A DNA stretch of 64,000 bases from Brugia malayi (taxonomy: Eukaryota; Nematoda; Chromadorea; Rhabditida; Onchocercidae): positions 1,382,001-1,446,000 of the forward strand of contig NW_025062477.1 of NCBI RefSeq assembly GCF_000002995.4, given 5' to 3'. Every line of letters starts with the position of its first letter. Position 1 is the first letter of the stretch. The translations under genes were made by a program, and so were the position numbers. Shown one piece after another: positions 1-13,200 of this stretch. Under the pieces are notes generated by a model. It did not search any database, was not told where the DNA came from, and saw only the letters and a list, made by a program, of their open reading frames with translations.

Positions 1-553
1 GCATTGCGAGATTATTTGAAGGATTAATTTGCTTATGTTTTTAATATATTTATTTGCTTTAATTGGTTATTATTTAAATTATTGAAATTATCCCTGTTAA
101 TAATCCCAAAAAATATAATAGTGAAGGCTTTTAGTGTTGTCATTTCATTGTTGTTTTTATTGCTTTTAAAATGGCTTAGCTTTAGAAGATTTAAATTTTT
201 TTACTTTTAATACATTTTCTCCCAATTAACCATTCTTGAAAAAAAAAAGAGAGAAACTTGCTTAAGTTCAGAAAAAAAAAAAAAAAATAATACTTACTAA
301 TAAATAAATATCTTTGATGAAATAGTTGCATAATTTTTTTAACTTCAATCATACAATGAAATTTTAATATTAAATTGCATTTGACAACAACTAAACTCAT
401 TAATAGCAATTAAAAATCAAACTTGATCATTGATTCTCTGAATTCTGAGAAATTAAGTGCTAAGAAAAGAAGCAAACTTCAAACATTTTTTAGCGCATTA
501 ACGAATTAGAACTTACCTAGCAGTATGTTACTTCTAGATAAGAAGTAATTTAG

Positions 554-2097
554 GCAATAGATGTTTGGATTGGTGTTTGCTTAGCATTCATTTTTGGTGC
601 ACTGCTTGAATTTGCTTTGGTCAATTATGCAGCAAGAAAGGATGTAAACGCCGGACATCGAATGGTTCGTTTTAGGTTCGTTTTAGGACGCCTGAAAATG
701 CATCACACAATTTTAGTCTTGTCACTATGTCACCATTGTCATAAATGAGATGGACCCCATGAAATGGTGCAATAATAATAATATATTTCTTTCTGAAAAT
801 TATTCGACAGATAATTTTAGTTATGCAATTGTGTTGTCATTAGAAGATGCTTTGTAACTTGTGACATCTTCATAATAATTTATGAAAATGTCAATTCGAA
901 TGAAAAAGAAAAAAAAAAAAAAAATGGCAAGACTTCTGTTGAGTTCAATTACTCAACTGTATTTGTTTATCAGATTGAATGATTGAATTATCTGATAACA
1001 TGAAATTCTGATCTATAGCATAACTGCAGCATATAGGGAGCATAAGAGAATTTCTCTATTGCTTTCCAGATGCTATTTTGCAGTTATCAAAATATGCCAA
1101 TCATATGGATTACTCATCCGGTTATCAACCTTTAGTATCAACAACTGCTATTATGACGCCTACCCGTTCTTGGTGGTGTTTGCGACCATTTGTCCGACGC
1201 TACAAAGAACGCTCCAAGCGAATTGACGTTGTTTCACGTTTGGTAACTTCTAATATACCTATCACTTCTGATCTCTAATATTGCTTTTCCTATGCATTTG
1301 ATACTTTAAGATAATTATTTTTCATTTCTTTCAATAAGCATTTACCCTATTCCTAAATTAATAGTATGCTATTTTTTGTTTACAATATTTTGAAATTATT
1401 CGTTCTAAATGCAAGTAATTGACGATCTTAAATTTTCTCACTTAATTATCAAGCTTTCATAGCTTTTTTATTTCCTTACTATCCTATCTCAAAGTAAAGT
1501 TTTAAGACATTCATCAGTCATAAACTGTTGTAATTAACAATTTAGATATTCAACATAATAAATTTCCATACACAAAAAAACGATAATCTGCTAAAATTAG
1601 CTGATTGATATAAACATCACATATTTTTTTTTCTTTACTTCGTAGCTAATTCTTCTTTAACTTTAGAAAAAAACTATCATCATAAGTTTTAATTCCTGTT
1701 TAGGTATTTCCAATTGGTTACGCTTGCTTCAACGGTATGTGTATTTTGATTAAATACATTTGCTATTAATAAAGCAAATTGTTACATTTGACATTCATTT
1801 ATGATTAGTCTTATTGAGTAAATAGTAAAAGTAAGAATGAGTAATAAAAAAAGAAAATTCAAAAATTATATAAAGTATTAAGATGCATGGCAATGTATAT
1901 TCATTTTAATTCATGCTAAATTTGATTGCTAAATAAGCTTATCTAAGTAAGCATTGGATGCTATCTTTGATGCCTGATGCATGTAAATATGTTTTGAGTT
2001 CATTTGCTATTAATTTATCATATCATTACAGCATGGCTTGATTTGCTGAATTTTTTTTGTTCTTTCAGTGTTATATTGGGCTGTTTATCTCATTTAA
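554..2097 (+). CDS. avr-14: Glutamate-gated chloride channel, cassette A (3' exons of avr-14-type gene)
   Basis: This is the C-terminal part of a Cys-loop glutamate-gated chloride channel subunit, a membrane receptor targeted by ivermectin-type drugs. Exons: 554 to about 643 or 665 (M3 helix, [20 protein letters not shown]), 1084-1242 (intracellular loop, ending RIDVVSRL), 1704-1734 (VFPIGYACFN) and 2069-2097 (M4 end, VLYWAVYLI, then TAA). All junctions from 1084 on are phase-compatible GT-AG. The donor of the first exon is uncertain: GTAAAC at 644 and GTTCGT at 666 are both phase 0. The ligand-binding domain and M1-M2 lie upstream of the window. Cassette B, which begins before M1, follows at 2444. 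This matches nematode avr-14, whose A and B subunits share an N-terminus and differ in their channel halves. The avr-14 assignment is inferred from that architecture; the GluCl family call is secure. Confidence 0.83.
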
Positions 2098-2317
2098 CAA
2101 AAAAGCTTGGATTTTACAGTTACAGTAACAATTTGTACATATGCAATCGAATTGTATACTGTAATGCTACAGTATGCTACTGTACAAAAAATGTGTATTG
2201 TATTATTATTGATCAATCAATTGGCGCTATTTTTTGCTCAATTTATTTATTTATTTATTTATTCTTCATGAAAATAACATAACAAATACATCTATGCATA
2301 TTCTATTCTTTATTTTC

Positions 2318-2323
2318 AATAAA
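2318..2323 (+). promoter_or_regulatory. Poly(A) signal for cassette A
   Basis: AATAAA lies 220 bases after the cassette A stop codon and about 120 bases before the first cassette B exon, so transcripts ending here would contain only cassette A. Confidence 0.55.
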
Positions 2324-2443
2324 AAAAAAGCTGAAAAAGTGAAAAAAGAATTCTTCGAATTGTTCTCTTCTCTTCTCCTCTGTTACACATTGAGAAGCGC
2401 AAACTGTACAACACCTGTGGATGCTACTGTAATATTATTGCAG

Positions 2444-3579
2444 GTGAATACAGTTGTGCTCGTGTAATGCTACTACTTCGTCGTGAATACAGGTAACCTT
2501 ATTATTGTTTTTGTAAATTTGTATATTACTCGCCATATTTAGTTATTATTTAATTCAGCTTTATATACCGTGCATTATGTTGGTCGTCGTTTCCTGGGTT
2601 TCATTTTGGCTTGATAAGGTATAACATTTTTCCTTTTTTTCATATAATTTTTACTATTATTATTTCATACTTATTATTATTATTTTAAGTGAAAATTTAT
2701 CAGATGAAAAATTAAAATTGATTTTTGAAAAATTGAAAAAATTAATTAAAAATGAAAAATTAATTTTTTTTTTTTAATTTTAGTTTTTCTATATGCTTCT
2801 GTAAAGAATTATTTATAAATTTGTAATAAATTTTAATTTAGGATGCTGTACCTGCTCGTGTATCATTAGGTGTAACAACATTGTTAACAATGACTACACA
2901 AGCATCAGGTATCAATGCTAAACTACCACCAGTATCATATATCAAAGCAGTTGATATTTGGATTGGTGTATGCTTGGCATTTATTTTTGGAGCTCTATTA
3001 GAGTATGCACTGGTCAACTATTATGGACGACAAGAATTTTTAAAGAAAGAGAAAAAAAAGAAAACAGAATTTAAGGGTTGTTTATGTCCATCAGATCATC
3101 CATTTAATCAGGTAAACATTCTTGTAATAAATTACTAATTTAGTAAATAAGGAAATAAAAATATATATATATTTAAAATCAATTTATAATTGAAACTAAC
3201 TTTAGGACCTAAGGCAATCGTTACGATTAGATATGAATACGTACAGAAGAAAACGATGGACAAAATTTTGGTTAAATAGATACCTGTGCGGTAATACTGA
3301 AGTTAGCAAACGTGTTGACCTCATTTCACGATTTGCTTTTCCAACATTTTTTGCTTGTTTCCTTGGTGAGTGATATATTTTTGCATTTCGTTGGAAATAT
3401 TTAATTAGTTTAATTATCTCATTTAGTTTTAATTAATCAAAACTTTTTAGTTAATTGATTTTATGCTATATAAGTTAATTAAAATAATTATTTATTCGTA
3501 ATGAGTTTTCGTTTTTTTTTTTTTTTTTTTTGAAAAAAAATTATCTTCAGTGCTTTACTATGTGAATTATGTGAATTGA
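2444..3579 (+). CDS. avr-14: Glutamate-gated chloride channel, cassette B (alternative 3' exons)
   Basis: This is the second, mutually exclusive C-terminal half of the same GluCl gene. Exons: 2444-2492 ([16 protein letters not shown]), 2543-2618 (M1, [20 protein letters not shown]), 2842-3111 (M2 motif [18 protein letters not shown]2-M3 linker PPVSYIKA, then M3), 3206-3365 (loop, ending [18 protein letters not shown]) and 3551-3579 (VLYYVNYVN, stop TGA). Every junction is GT-AG and phases agree. The PAR sequence before M2 is typical of anion-selective Cys-loop channels. The first exon starts in phase 1 just before M1, so an upstream shared exon must end with one base of a codon, as expected if both cassettes splice to the same ligand-binding exons. 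The M3 exon closely resembles that of cassette A, so the cassettes probably arose by an old internal duplication. There is no start codon here; the first exons are outside the window. Confidence 0.9.
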
Positions 3580-3740
3580 TGAGAAGAAATCGTTTTTTGG
3601 TGCAGGTATATCAGAAGATGGAAATCAATTCGAACAGGTGCAGAATGGAACTTGAATTAGCACAAATATAAAATTATTTCAAATTTATACAAATTTTTTT
3701 GTAACAGTTCGAAAAACTGTTTTGTTGCGGTAAATGAATG

Positions 3741-3746
3741 AATAAA
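3741..3746 (+). promoter_or_regulatory. Poly(A) signal for cassette B
   Basis: AATAAA lies 162 bases after the cassette B stop codon, the expected place for 3' processing of the long transcript. Confidence 0.5.
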
Positions 3747-6700
3747 GCGGGTTTTCTTGGTGTTATTACATTTGATGAGAATGATAATGGTACTAGTGAT
3801 AAGAGTGATAACAGTGATAAATGAAGGAGTGGATAAATTTTTATGCTTGATTGATGATTTTGTAGAAGATCTGAAACGAATACCTGATGAATTTGAAAAG
3901 AGGAGGAATGAGTATTAATGACTGTACTTGCTTTATTTCTCTTTTCTCCTTCCCTTTCTTTTTGTCTTCTAAACACTTTCCTAATTTTGTGGTCATAGGT
4001 CAAGATTCGAGTAATGGTATTCGTGAATTCTTGTCGTCAAAATAGCTTAGGCGCAATAAGTAATTTATATCCAACTGATTTTTATATTTTTATAAGTGAC
4101 AACTGATTTTATGTGAAGTTGATTATGTAGAAGAGTAAGAAACTGAGATTGAATTTTTTTTTTATGAATTTTATAAATTTGACAGTACGTTAGAAGGCTT
4201 ACAATACTTGTCTTCTGAAAGAAATTTAAAATATTCATATTTGGGCCTTTTTTAAACCAAAATCATTTTTCATTTTTATTACTAATAAATGATAATTTAC
4301 TTATAACTACATTTTATTGTCGTGCAGGATATTTCAATGGAAATATGAATTGATAAACTAGCAAGTGTTAGTGATATATAATCTTGGATTCTTATCAGCT
4401 AGGAAATTGTTTCTTTTAGAAGAATAATTAGAGAATATTTTAAGTGAAGCTATTTTAGCATTAAATTTTATGTTAGGACTGAAAAAAAAAAGGCTTATCA
4501 GTTTTTATCAATTTTTAAAATGATGTAAGTATTAATGGGCAAATAAAATATGATGAAAATTGAGATGAAGAGTGATTAAGATTCTATATTATCATGAATA
4601 TAGCTAACTTTGAATTGATTAATAAGTAGTGATTAATCCATGAGGATAAAATTTCTTTTCATTAAACTTAACAGTTTGATCAGTTAATTTTTACAAAAGG
4701 CTTTTGAACATTTTTTTTGCTGTAAAAGCTATTAGCGATCTTTTTTTTTTTTCATATTTATGAAGTATTTATTGATTTTCCACTTGTAATATTCGAATTA
4801 ATATTTAATATCTTTAAGCATTGTGTGATTTATTTGGCCTTTAACAATAACAATATTGTTGCTGTTTATAGCCTAATAATGGTAAAAACTATTGAGAATT
4901 TTTATTTTAATAAGCCTATTAACAGCTATGCATTCTTCAGAAATGTATATCTGATTGATGATGTATTTAAATAAATGATCGATATCTCTGACAGCAATCC
5001 CATAAGTTAATCGTAATTTTACGACATTTCAACTCTCCATGACTTAACGATTTTAGGATTTATGTTTCCGTGGATTTAGCCAAGTTTTATTACTATATTT
5101 GGCCAAGATTTACATAGTAGTATTTGACCATTTATCCTCTCCTGACAATTTACAGTATTGATTGAACAATAAAATTCTCAACAATCAAATCAATATATTC
5201 AACAGGACATAAAATTGTTTTAAACAATGACTAAATTTATAATTAATTATAAATTTAATTACTGATAGTGGAGCATTATCATAAAATTGCACATTGATAA
5301 ATATCACTTCTACTAGTTTTATCGTCAATTTATTTCAATCAAACTAAAGAGAGGTTTTTTTTTTTTTTTTTTCTTTAACTTTTAATAATATTATTTTTTA
5401 GTTTGACATCACTACTGATAATAGTGATAATAAAATCAACAGTGATAATAAATAATAATCTTTTTTAGAAATTTTACTACTACCTATAAATGCTACTAAT
5501 TGAGAGGTTAGCCATTTGAGGAAGGAACGTATAGCAGCGCCTAGGAACAATCAAATAAGAGAGAGTGAAGCAGTAAGAGAGAGAGACAGAGAGAGGGAGT
5601 TTTCCTAGAAGAACATTTAATGCTTGCTTAGGGCTTTCTAAGATGTTTATGTAAGGAGAGGAAGAAGAAGAAGAAGGACAAAGCAGATGATGAATAATGC
5701 CATTTGGATGCCGTAAAATGCATCCCCAAAAGACTGCAAATGTGCATGCAATGTAATGCAGTGCTAGTGCAGTGCAAGTGCTATATTGCACTACTGCAAT
5801 GCTTAAAACAAAATGATAATCATGAAAAGCCAGAAAAAAAAAAAGGATTTCTTTTTTTTCTTCTATTACCATTTCTATTATTATTATTATTATTATTATC
5901 ATTTGTTATCATATTATTATTATCATTACTTTATCATTATTATTATTATTATTATCAATAATCATTCTTCACATATATGTAATATCATATTGATGTGCAA
6001 AAATGAAATCGAAGTACTAAAAGTCTTTTAGCAAATAGCTATTTTTATGCATGTCCATCTCCATTTTCCTCTCTACATCTCATTCCTAAAAAGTAAAATT
6101 GAAATGAAGCAAACACAGACTAAAGCCATCATTGTGCTACACATTCGATAGATATTAGACTTACACTAACACATACATCAACATACATATATATACATAT
6201 AAAAATCATGCATAACGATTGAGACAGATCGATGCTTTGAAGTTGACAAAGCGCAGGTAAACCCTTTTTCTCATTTTTTTTTTCTGCTTATTGATAAAAA
6301 ATGAAAAAAAAAAAAAAGAAAGAAAGAAGGGACAGTTTCTTCTCTGCATGATCGACAATGTGACACTTCGTTTTCTTTTTTGAAGAGTTCCATAATCATA
6401 GTGACAAATGTTCCTCAATGCTTTAGTGTAAATGCTACTAAAAGATGAGTGTAGCGACGACGATAGTAGCTGCTGGTTGCTAGTACTTCACTCTGCTATT
6501 GTTAATTTTACTGCTAACTTTTACTTATTACTGCTAATAACTACAACTATAACTGCTAACTTTTACTTATTACTGCTACTACTACTCACTCTTGTGTCTC
6601 TTTGTAAAAAAAAAAAGCATGTAAAGAGAGATTTTATTTGTTGCTTAGAATGACGAAGGATGCTTCTAAGACTTCATCTGCACTGATACTACTACTACAG

Positions 6701-7125
6701 TGTTTCTACTTCTATTGATGCAATTGAAGAGAGAGAGAAGTGCTGCCAGATAATGCGATAGATCCTTCAAAAGTTCTTTCTTCTTTTTTTTTTCTTCTTT
6801 TTCATTTTCTTCATCTTTTAAAGAACAATGAAATTAGACTCAAAACTCATAACCAAATTTTTCATCCTTTAATTAAAATAATTATCAATTATCGCTGCTG
6901 TCATTAGCATTAGCATTAGCATCATCATCATTGCTATCAATCATTATTATCATCATCATTATCATTACTGCTCATTATTATCTTCTGTTGCGTAACAATC
7001 ATTAATTTTGTTATTTCACTCACAACTGCATTCATCATTATTTCTCATATTTCATCTCAAATTCTATTATTATTGTTAAACAGTTTCATTTTGTAGATTT
7101 AATCAAAAATTTGGACGACGAATTT
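3747..7125. other. Intergenic, low-complexity AT-rich DNA
   Basis: No exon could be supported on either strand. The stretch holds GA-rich tracts (5567-5600), TTA/ATT triplet tracts (5877-5955), a poly(T) run near 5357 and TCA/TTA triplet runs at 6900-6965. It probably includes the promoter and 5' leader of the receptor gene starting at 7126. The open frames here are products of these repeats. Confidence 0.6.
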
Positions 7126-7290
7126 ATGTTATTATTACTATTATTATTGTTATTATTATTACTGTCAATTTTCTCCTCAACAATAGTGTTAATTTTGGTG
7201 GATGGTATTCCTACAACTATTATTTCATCATCATTATCATCATCATCATCATCATCATTATCATCATCACCATCACCAATCACTCAACCT
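7126..7290 (+). repeat. Coding triplet repeats (Leu run, Ser run)
   Basis: TTA/ATT triplets at about 7126-7160 encode the leucine core of the signal peptide, and TCA triplets at about 7225-7275 encode a serine run of the GPR158-like receptor. The same triplet types occur just upstream at 6900-6965 outside the coding region, so slippage may generate this part of the protein. Confidence 0.8.
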
Positions 7291-10200
7291 TCTCCGCCAC
7301 CTAATTTTTCAAATGACCAAAAAAGCGCACATTCAGCAACATTTCCAGCTTTGCTAACACAATTGGAGCATACAGAGGAGCAAAACTGTGAAAGTCTTCT
7401 TGCATTACCAAATTTGCATTATTTGCTAGAACATCAATTAAAGCGCAATAATCCACAGCTCTTATTACTGGCGCAATTGATCGCTGAGAATCCTCACTCA
7501 CATTTGCTTCATCTTCCTGCAAATGTTTCCCTAATTTTGGATTCATCATTAGCTTATAATCTATCGTCACCATTATTCGTCTTACAACTACAATGCAGTC
7601 AAGTGGGTGATGACTCATTACAGCAATGGATTCCACTACTTATTTATCCAACTTCTGCTTTTCAATTTTACCTAACCGTACGTCTACGACCTTTTGACCT
7701 AAACGCTTGCACTTTATCACAATGCAGCAATACAAAGGTTATTTCAAGTTAATCATTATTTTTTTTTTCTTTTTCTTTTAATGTGGAATATTTTATTTTA
7801 AATTATTTTGATCAATGAAATAAATTGATTTATAGTACTGTTGATCATTTTTTCTTCAATACAATTAAATGATATCTTATAGATAAGTTATGATTAACTT
7901 TTTTTGTTGCTAAAAGTCAAGTAAAAGTGATTAAAACATTGTCACATATCAGTAATAAATTTGTGCTTAATTTTTAGCTGAATAAATTGATAAAAGAAAA
8001 TATACAATAGTTTTAATTTTTTTTTTTTTTTTTGTTATGAAAGGAAATCATTTTATTTTTTTTAATTATTTTACTATTTTCTATTTTATCCATCATTTCT
8101 CGAAAAATCGAAATTGCTTTTTTTTTATCATTTATTATAATCACTTTTGTAACTATTTTCTTACTAAGAAATAACAATGAAACAATTTTCAAATTGTTTA
8201 ATCTAATTTCAACTTTTTCTTATCCACTTTAGTTAACATTTTTTTTTATCTACTACCACTATCAACAAGTTAGATATTCATGATAATATCATTTTTACTT
8301 TTTTTTTTTTTTTTGTTATTTTTACTTTGTTGAATTTACTATTTAAAAAAATTTTTTTTTCGTAAATTTTTTTTTTTGATATAAAGAATTACTTTTTCTT
8401 GCATATTTCAGTAAAGCCACTCTAATAATTTACAAATTTTGGAATATTAATGATAAAAATTGTGCACAAAGAGACACATACAAGAGAAGCTGTTTTTTCT
8501 TTTCTTTTTATTTATTAACTTGCTGATGACATTTTATTTTATTTTATTTTACTTTTTCAAAATTTCTAATTTTTAAGTTATGGTGAATTAAATTATAGTT
8601 GCATAATGAACTTCATTTTATGCAAAACATATTTTCATTCATTTCAATATATTGTTATTTGCAACTTAAATGTGCTACCAATTATTTATTCAATATGTCA
8701 TCACTAATTTCATTTTCTGTTATTCTTGAGTTTTATTTATAATTAACTTGCAATTGGGTGATATTATGCAGAAGATATTCTTCTTTATAAAAAGACTTAT
8801 TAAAGCTAGAAAAGAAGCTACTAAGGTGATGTTGTCCATCATTGGGACAATTGTTATGCAAAATGAAATGATTGATCTTTACTCTACGCGCTTGTTTACT
8901 TGTCTATTTATTTTTATTTCACAAAAATGATTATCATTTTCTCACTTATTTGTTTTGCTTCTTTAATAGTTTCATTTACATTTCATACATTTTTCCTCAT
9001 CTAATAAAACTAACTAACAACAACAGCAATGATAAACAACTATGACAGCAATAATAGACAACAACAACAACAACAGCGACAGCAATAATAAACAACAACT
9101 GCTACAGCAATAATAAACAAAAACAACAACAACAACAGCAATGATAAACAACTACTAATACAGCAATAATAAACAGCAATGACAATGACAGCAATAGTAA
9201 ACAACAACTACTACATCAATGATAAACAACACTCAACAACAGCAACAATAAACAAAAACAATAATGACAGCAATAATAAACAACAACTGCTACAGCAATA
9301 ATAAACAAAAACAACAACAACAACAGCAATGATAAACAACTACTAATACAGCAATAATAAACAGCAATGACAATGACAGCAATAGTAAACAACAACTACT
9401 ACATCAATGATAAACAACACTCAGCAACAGCAACAATAAACAAAAACAATAATGACAGCAATAATAAACAACAACAAGAAGAACAATAGCAGGAGTAATA
9501 AACAACAACAATAGTGACAGCAATAATAATAATAATAAACACTTTCATATATATTTCATTTTTCACAGAACACAACGGAATGTATGTTTGTTAATTTCAT
9601 TTCATCTTGTTTTCATCTAAGCTTAAAACATTTCTAATGGAAATGGTGGAAGATTTAAATTCAATGATCATTAAAGAAAAAAAATTTTTTTTTTATTACT
9701 AATTGAATTCTTCCTTATTCCAATGGCACATGTAAATTAAATTGTAAATTTCCAAAAAAAGAAAATTTTCTGAATAATTTTAAATCTTTTGCTTACATTA
9801 AAAAAATTTTTTTCTCCATGAAAAAGAAAAGAGATTTGAAATTAAAGTTGTAATATTTTTTTGTTATTATCAAGTTTTTTTTTTTATAATAGAGTAACAT
9901 TTTAAAGCTAATTTTTGAGAGCGAAATAAAATGTATTAGTGATTGAAACAATCAAAAATTTTCATTAAAATTCAAAATGATTAATTTTTATGACATATCT
10001 ATCGAACTTTCTAGATATCATCATCATTCACTGAGGAACAGTTGCTTTTATTTTGATTTATTTGTTGCATTTTAATAAAAAGTTTAATAAAAAGTTTCTA
10101 TCACAATTATATTACAATTATCAAAGTTTCATTTGAAATCAAAAAATAAAATATAAATATTTTCATTTAATTGAGCAATTTATGAAATTTCATTTTTTTT

Positions 10201-13200
10201 TTTTTTTTTTTGTTTTCTTTCATTGTTTAAATGAACTTTGAAAAAATAATCATTTTTCACTAATAGTACAACTGTTCTCTAATCTTTTATTGTAACATTA
10301 GCTATTAATCATTTGAATGTATTTTGTGAGGAATGAATATCTCAAATTTCAAATTTTTCAAAAAAAAAAAAAGTAATTAAATTGATCTAAAAAAAGACAA
10401 ATCGATCATAAATAAGCAAAATTTTTTGCAAAAATCTAAAAACGATCACCGAGAATAATCAACGATGGATCAAATTGCAATACAAGAAATATTGTTTGGA
10501 AAAGAAATTTTTGAAAAGTAACAAAGTTATTAATTATCGGTTGTGTTTATAGTGTACGTGGACGAGACATGGTGGTATACGAGTTTATGCTCGTACGTGT
10601 TGCACCAATGATACGTCATTATGCCGTGATGCCGCGGAGCAAGGTCATAGTATTTTGGTGCTTTTTAATGGATTATGTTCAACAATTTGTATTTTACTAA
10701 TATCGGTTGTTATTCGAGAACGTCGCAGACATCATGAAGCACGTGGTTGGGCGTTAATGGAAATTTTTCTTCTTGGTGCTGCCTTGTTATATGCTGTTGT
10801 AAGTTTTAAAAAAAAAAATAATTTAAAAGATTAAAATTATAATTGATAATTTTATTTTCTTCTCTTTTTTTCTGCATGAAATTTATTAAATAATATTTTT
10901 TGTTTGTTTGTTTTTGTTTTGTTTTCGTTTTTTTTTTTTTTTTTTTTTGGATATAAGTAAAAAATAAATAAGAAAATAATTGTGTAAGTTTAATAAAAAT
11001 AATTTAAAATTTAAAAGATTAAAACTATAATTCATGATTTTATTTTTTCTTTTGCATAAAATTTAGTAAATAAAATTGTTTGTTTGTTTTTTTGAATACA
11101 AGTAAAAAATAAATAAGAAAATAATTGATGTGAAAAAGTATCAATTTGTTTTATTTATGTGAAATTTTTATTTGTAGCTATTGCTGGATTGGTTTAATTC
11201 AGCAATTTCAACGTGTTGTTTTGCGGTATGGCTACGTCAAATTGGTTTTTCAACATTTTATGGATCAATTGTTTTGAAAATTTACAGGTATTGGTTCACA
11301 TATGTAATTTGAAAGTAAAAAAAAAAATATGTAATAAATAAATTTTATAAAATTTTATAAAATTCGAAAAATATAAAAAATTCGAATTGATATAATGTTT
11401 AATTAAATAATCTGATTACACAATGAGAAAAAAAAAATGACGAATTAACTAAACTTTTAATGCACTATAAAAATGCTTAGCAAATAAGTCTCTCTGATTA
11501 CATTTGCTTAACAAATAAATCTTATTTTTTTCTATTCAATAAAAAATTAGAATTAAAAAAAAAAAAAATTCTCAAAAATATTTTACAATTTTATATCTTT
11601 GTATGTTTTAACATTTTTGTTCATAACTAAAATTTTTTCCAATTCTTTCTAGACAATTAATTCTAAAAGTAATGCAGGTGAAATTTTAAACAAAAAAAAA
11701 AAAAAAAAAAAAGGGAGCAGTAAAGAAATTTCTCAATTTTTGCTACTAATTAATTTATTCAATAAAATTAATTTTTTATTTTTGAAATTATAATTAAAGG
11801 AATTTACAAGAATATCGTGTACGTAAAGCACATCATGTTATTGTAAAAGAGGAAGATTTGATGAAATATTTGGCATGTTTATTAGCATTAACATTAACTG
11901 GGCTTATTGCTTGGACACTTGGCTCATTTGCTGATCAAGAGCTTTGGAAAAGTGCTTGGCCACAATGTCCCATACAAATGTGGTGTTTAGCTTGGCAAGG
12001 TAATGAACTTTTGAACTTTTCATTTCCTTTTTTTTTTTTTTGTAAACAATTAAAATATATTAGAAAAAAGCACTACATTTCGAGACTTTCTTTATAAAAT
12101 TGAATTAAAAAATTTAATTTCTTCGTTTTTTCCACTCATTTAGAATAATTATTTCAATTCTTTTGAACAAAAAAAAAAAAAAAAAAAAGGAAAAAAATTA
12201 CTTAATAGTGATTTTATTTAATTTCTTTAGTTAGTTGGAAATTTCAGTTCTTCTTTCGCAGGTTATGAATCGTTATTTCTAATCTATGGGATGCGATTGT
12301 GTTATAAAGCTCGAAATAGTAGTTGGCTGGAACGATGGCAATTTACAATTGCTGTATGTTTGGAAGCAATTGTAACACTTCTTGCTAATTTTATAAGGTT
12401 AATTATAAATTTATTAAATTTAATTTGTTACATAATAATTTAATCATAATGAAAAAAAAAAAAAGATTTGTTTTTGTTTTTTATTCAAGAATTTTTAATT
12501 CAATTGAATATCATATATATATATATTAATCATAACTTTTGTATTTATAATTAATCTTCAATTACATTTAAGCTAAAACTAATGCGAATTACAATTATTT
12601 CATTTTTTGAAACTATCATTCTATCTATTCGTTTTAAAATTATGATGTAAAAATTAATTTTGTAAATTTTTGTCAAAAATAATAAAAATTTGGTAATAAT
12701 ATATGATTTTGTTTTTTAATATTATTTGAATATTTTATTGGAAAGGAAAATTTTTTTTTTTTTTTTGTTACTTTATTCTTTACATATAAATATGTAATTA
12801 TGTAAATACAAATTATTTTAATTACCATTGATAAACAAGTTAATTTTGATTAAATGTAAATTATCACTGAATAAATAAGTTAATTTTGATTAAATGTAAA
12901 TTATCACTGAATAAATAAGTTAATTTTGATTAAATGTAAATTATCACTGAATAAATAAGTTAATTTTGATTAAATGTAAATTATCACTGAATAAACAAGT
13001 TAATTTTGATTAAATGTAAATTATCACTGAATAAATAAGTTAATTTTGATTAAATGTAAATTATCACTGAATAAACAAGTTAATTTTGATTAAATGTAAA
13101 TTATCACTGAATAAATAAGTTAATTTTGATTAAATGTAAATTATCACTGAATAAACAAGTTAATTTTGATTAAATGTAAATTATCACTGAATAAATAAGT

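Noticed and set aside
5480..6031. Overlapping open frames with poly-Leu/poly-Tyr products
   Set aside because: Encoded by TTA/ATT triplet repeats on both strands, with no splice context or similarity.
7086..7283. Minus-strand frame with Asp/Asn runs
   Set aside because: Antisense shadow of the coding triplet repeats of the GPR158-like exon 1.
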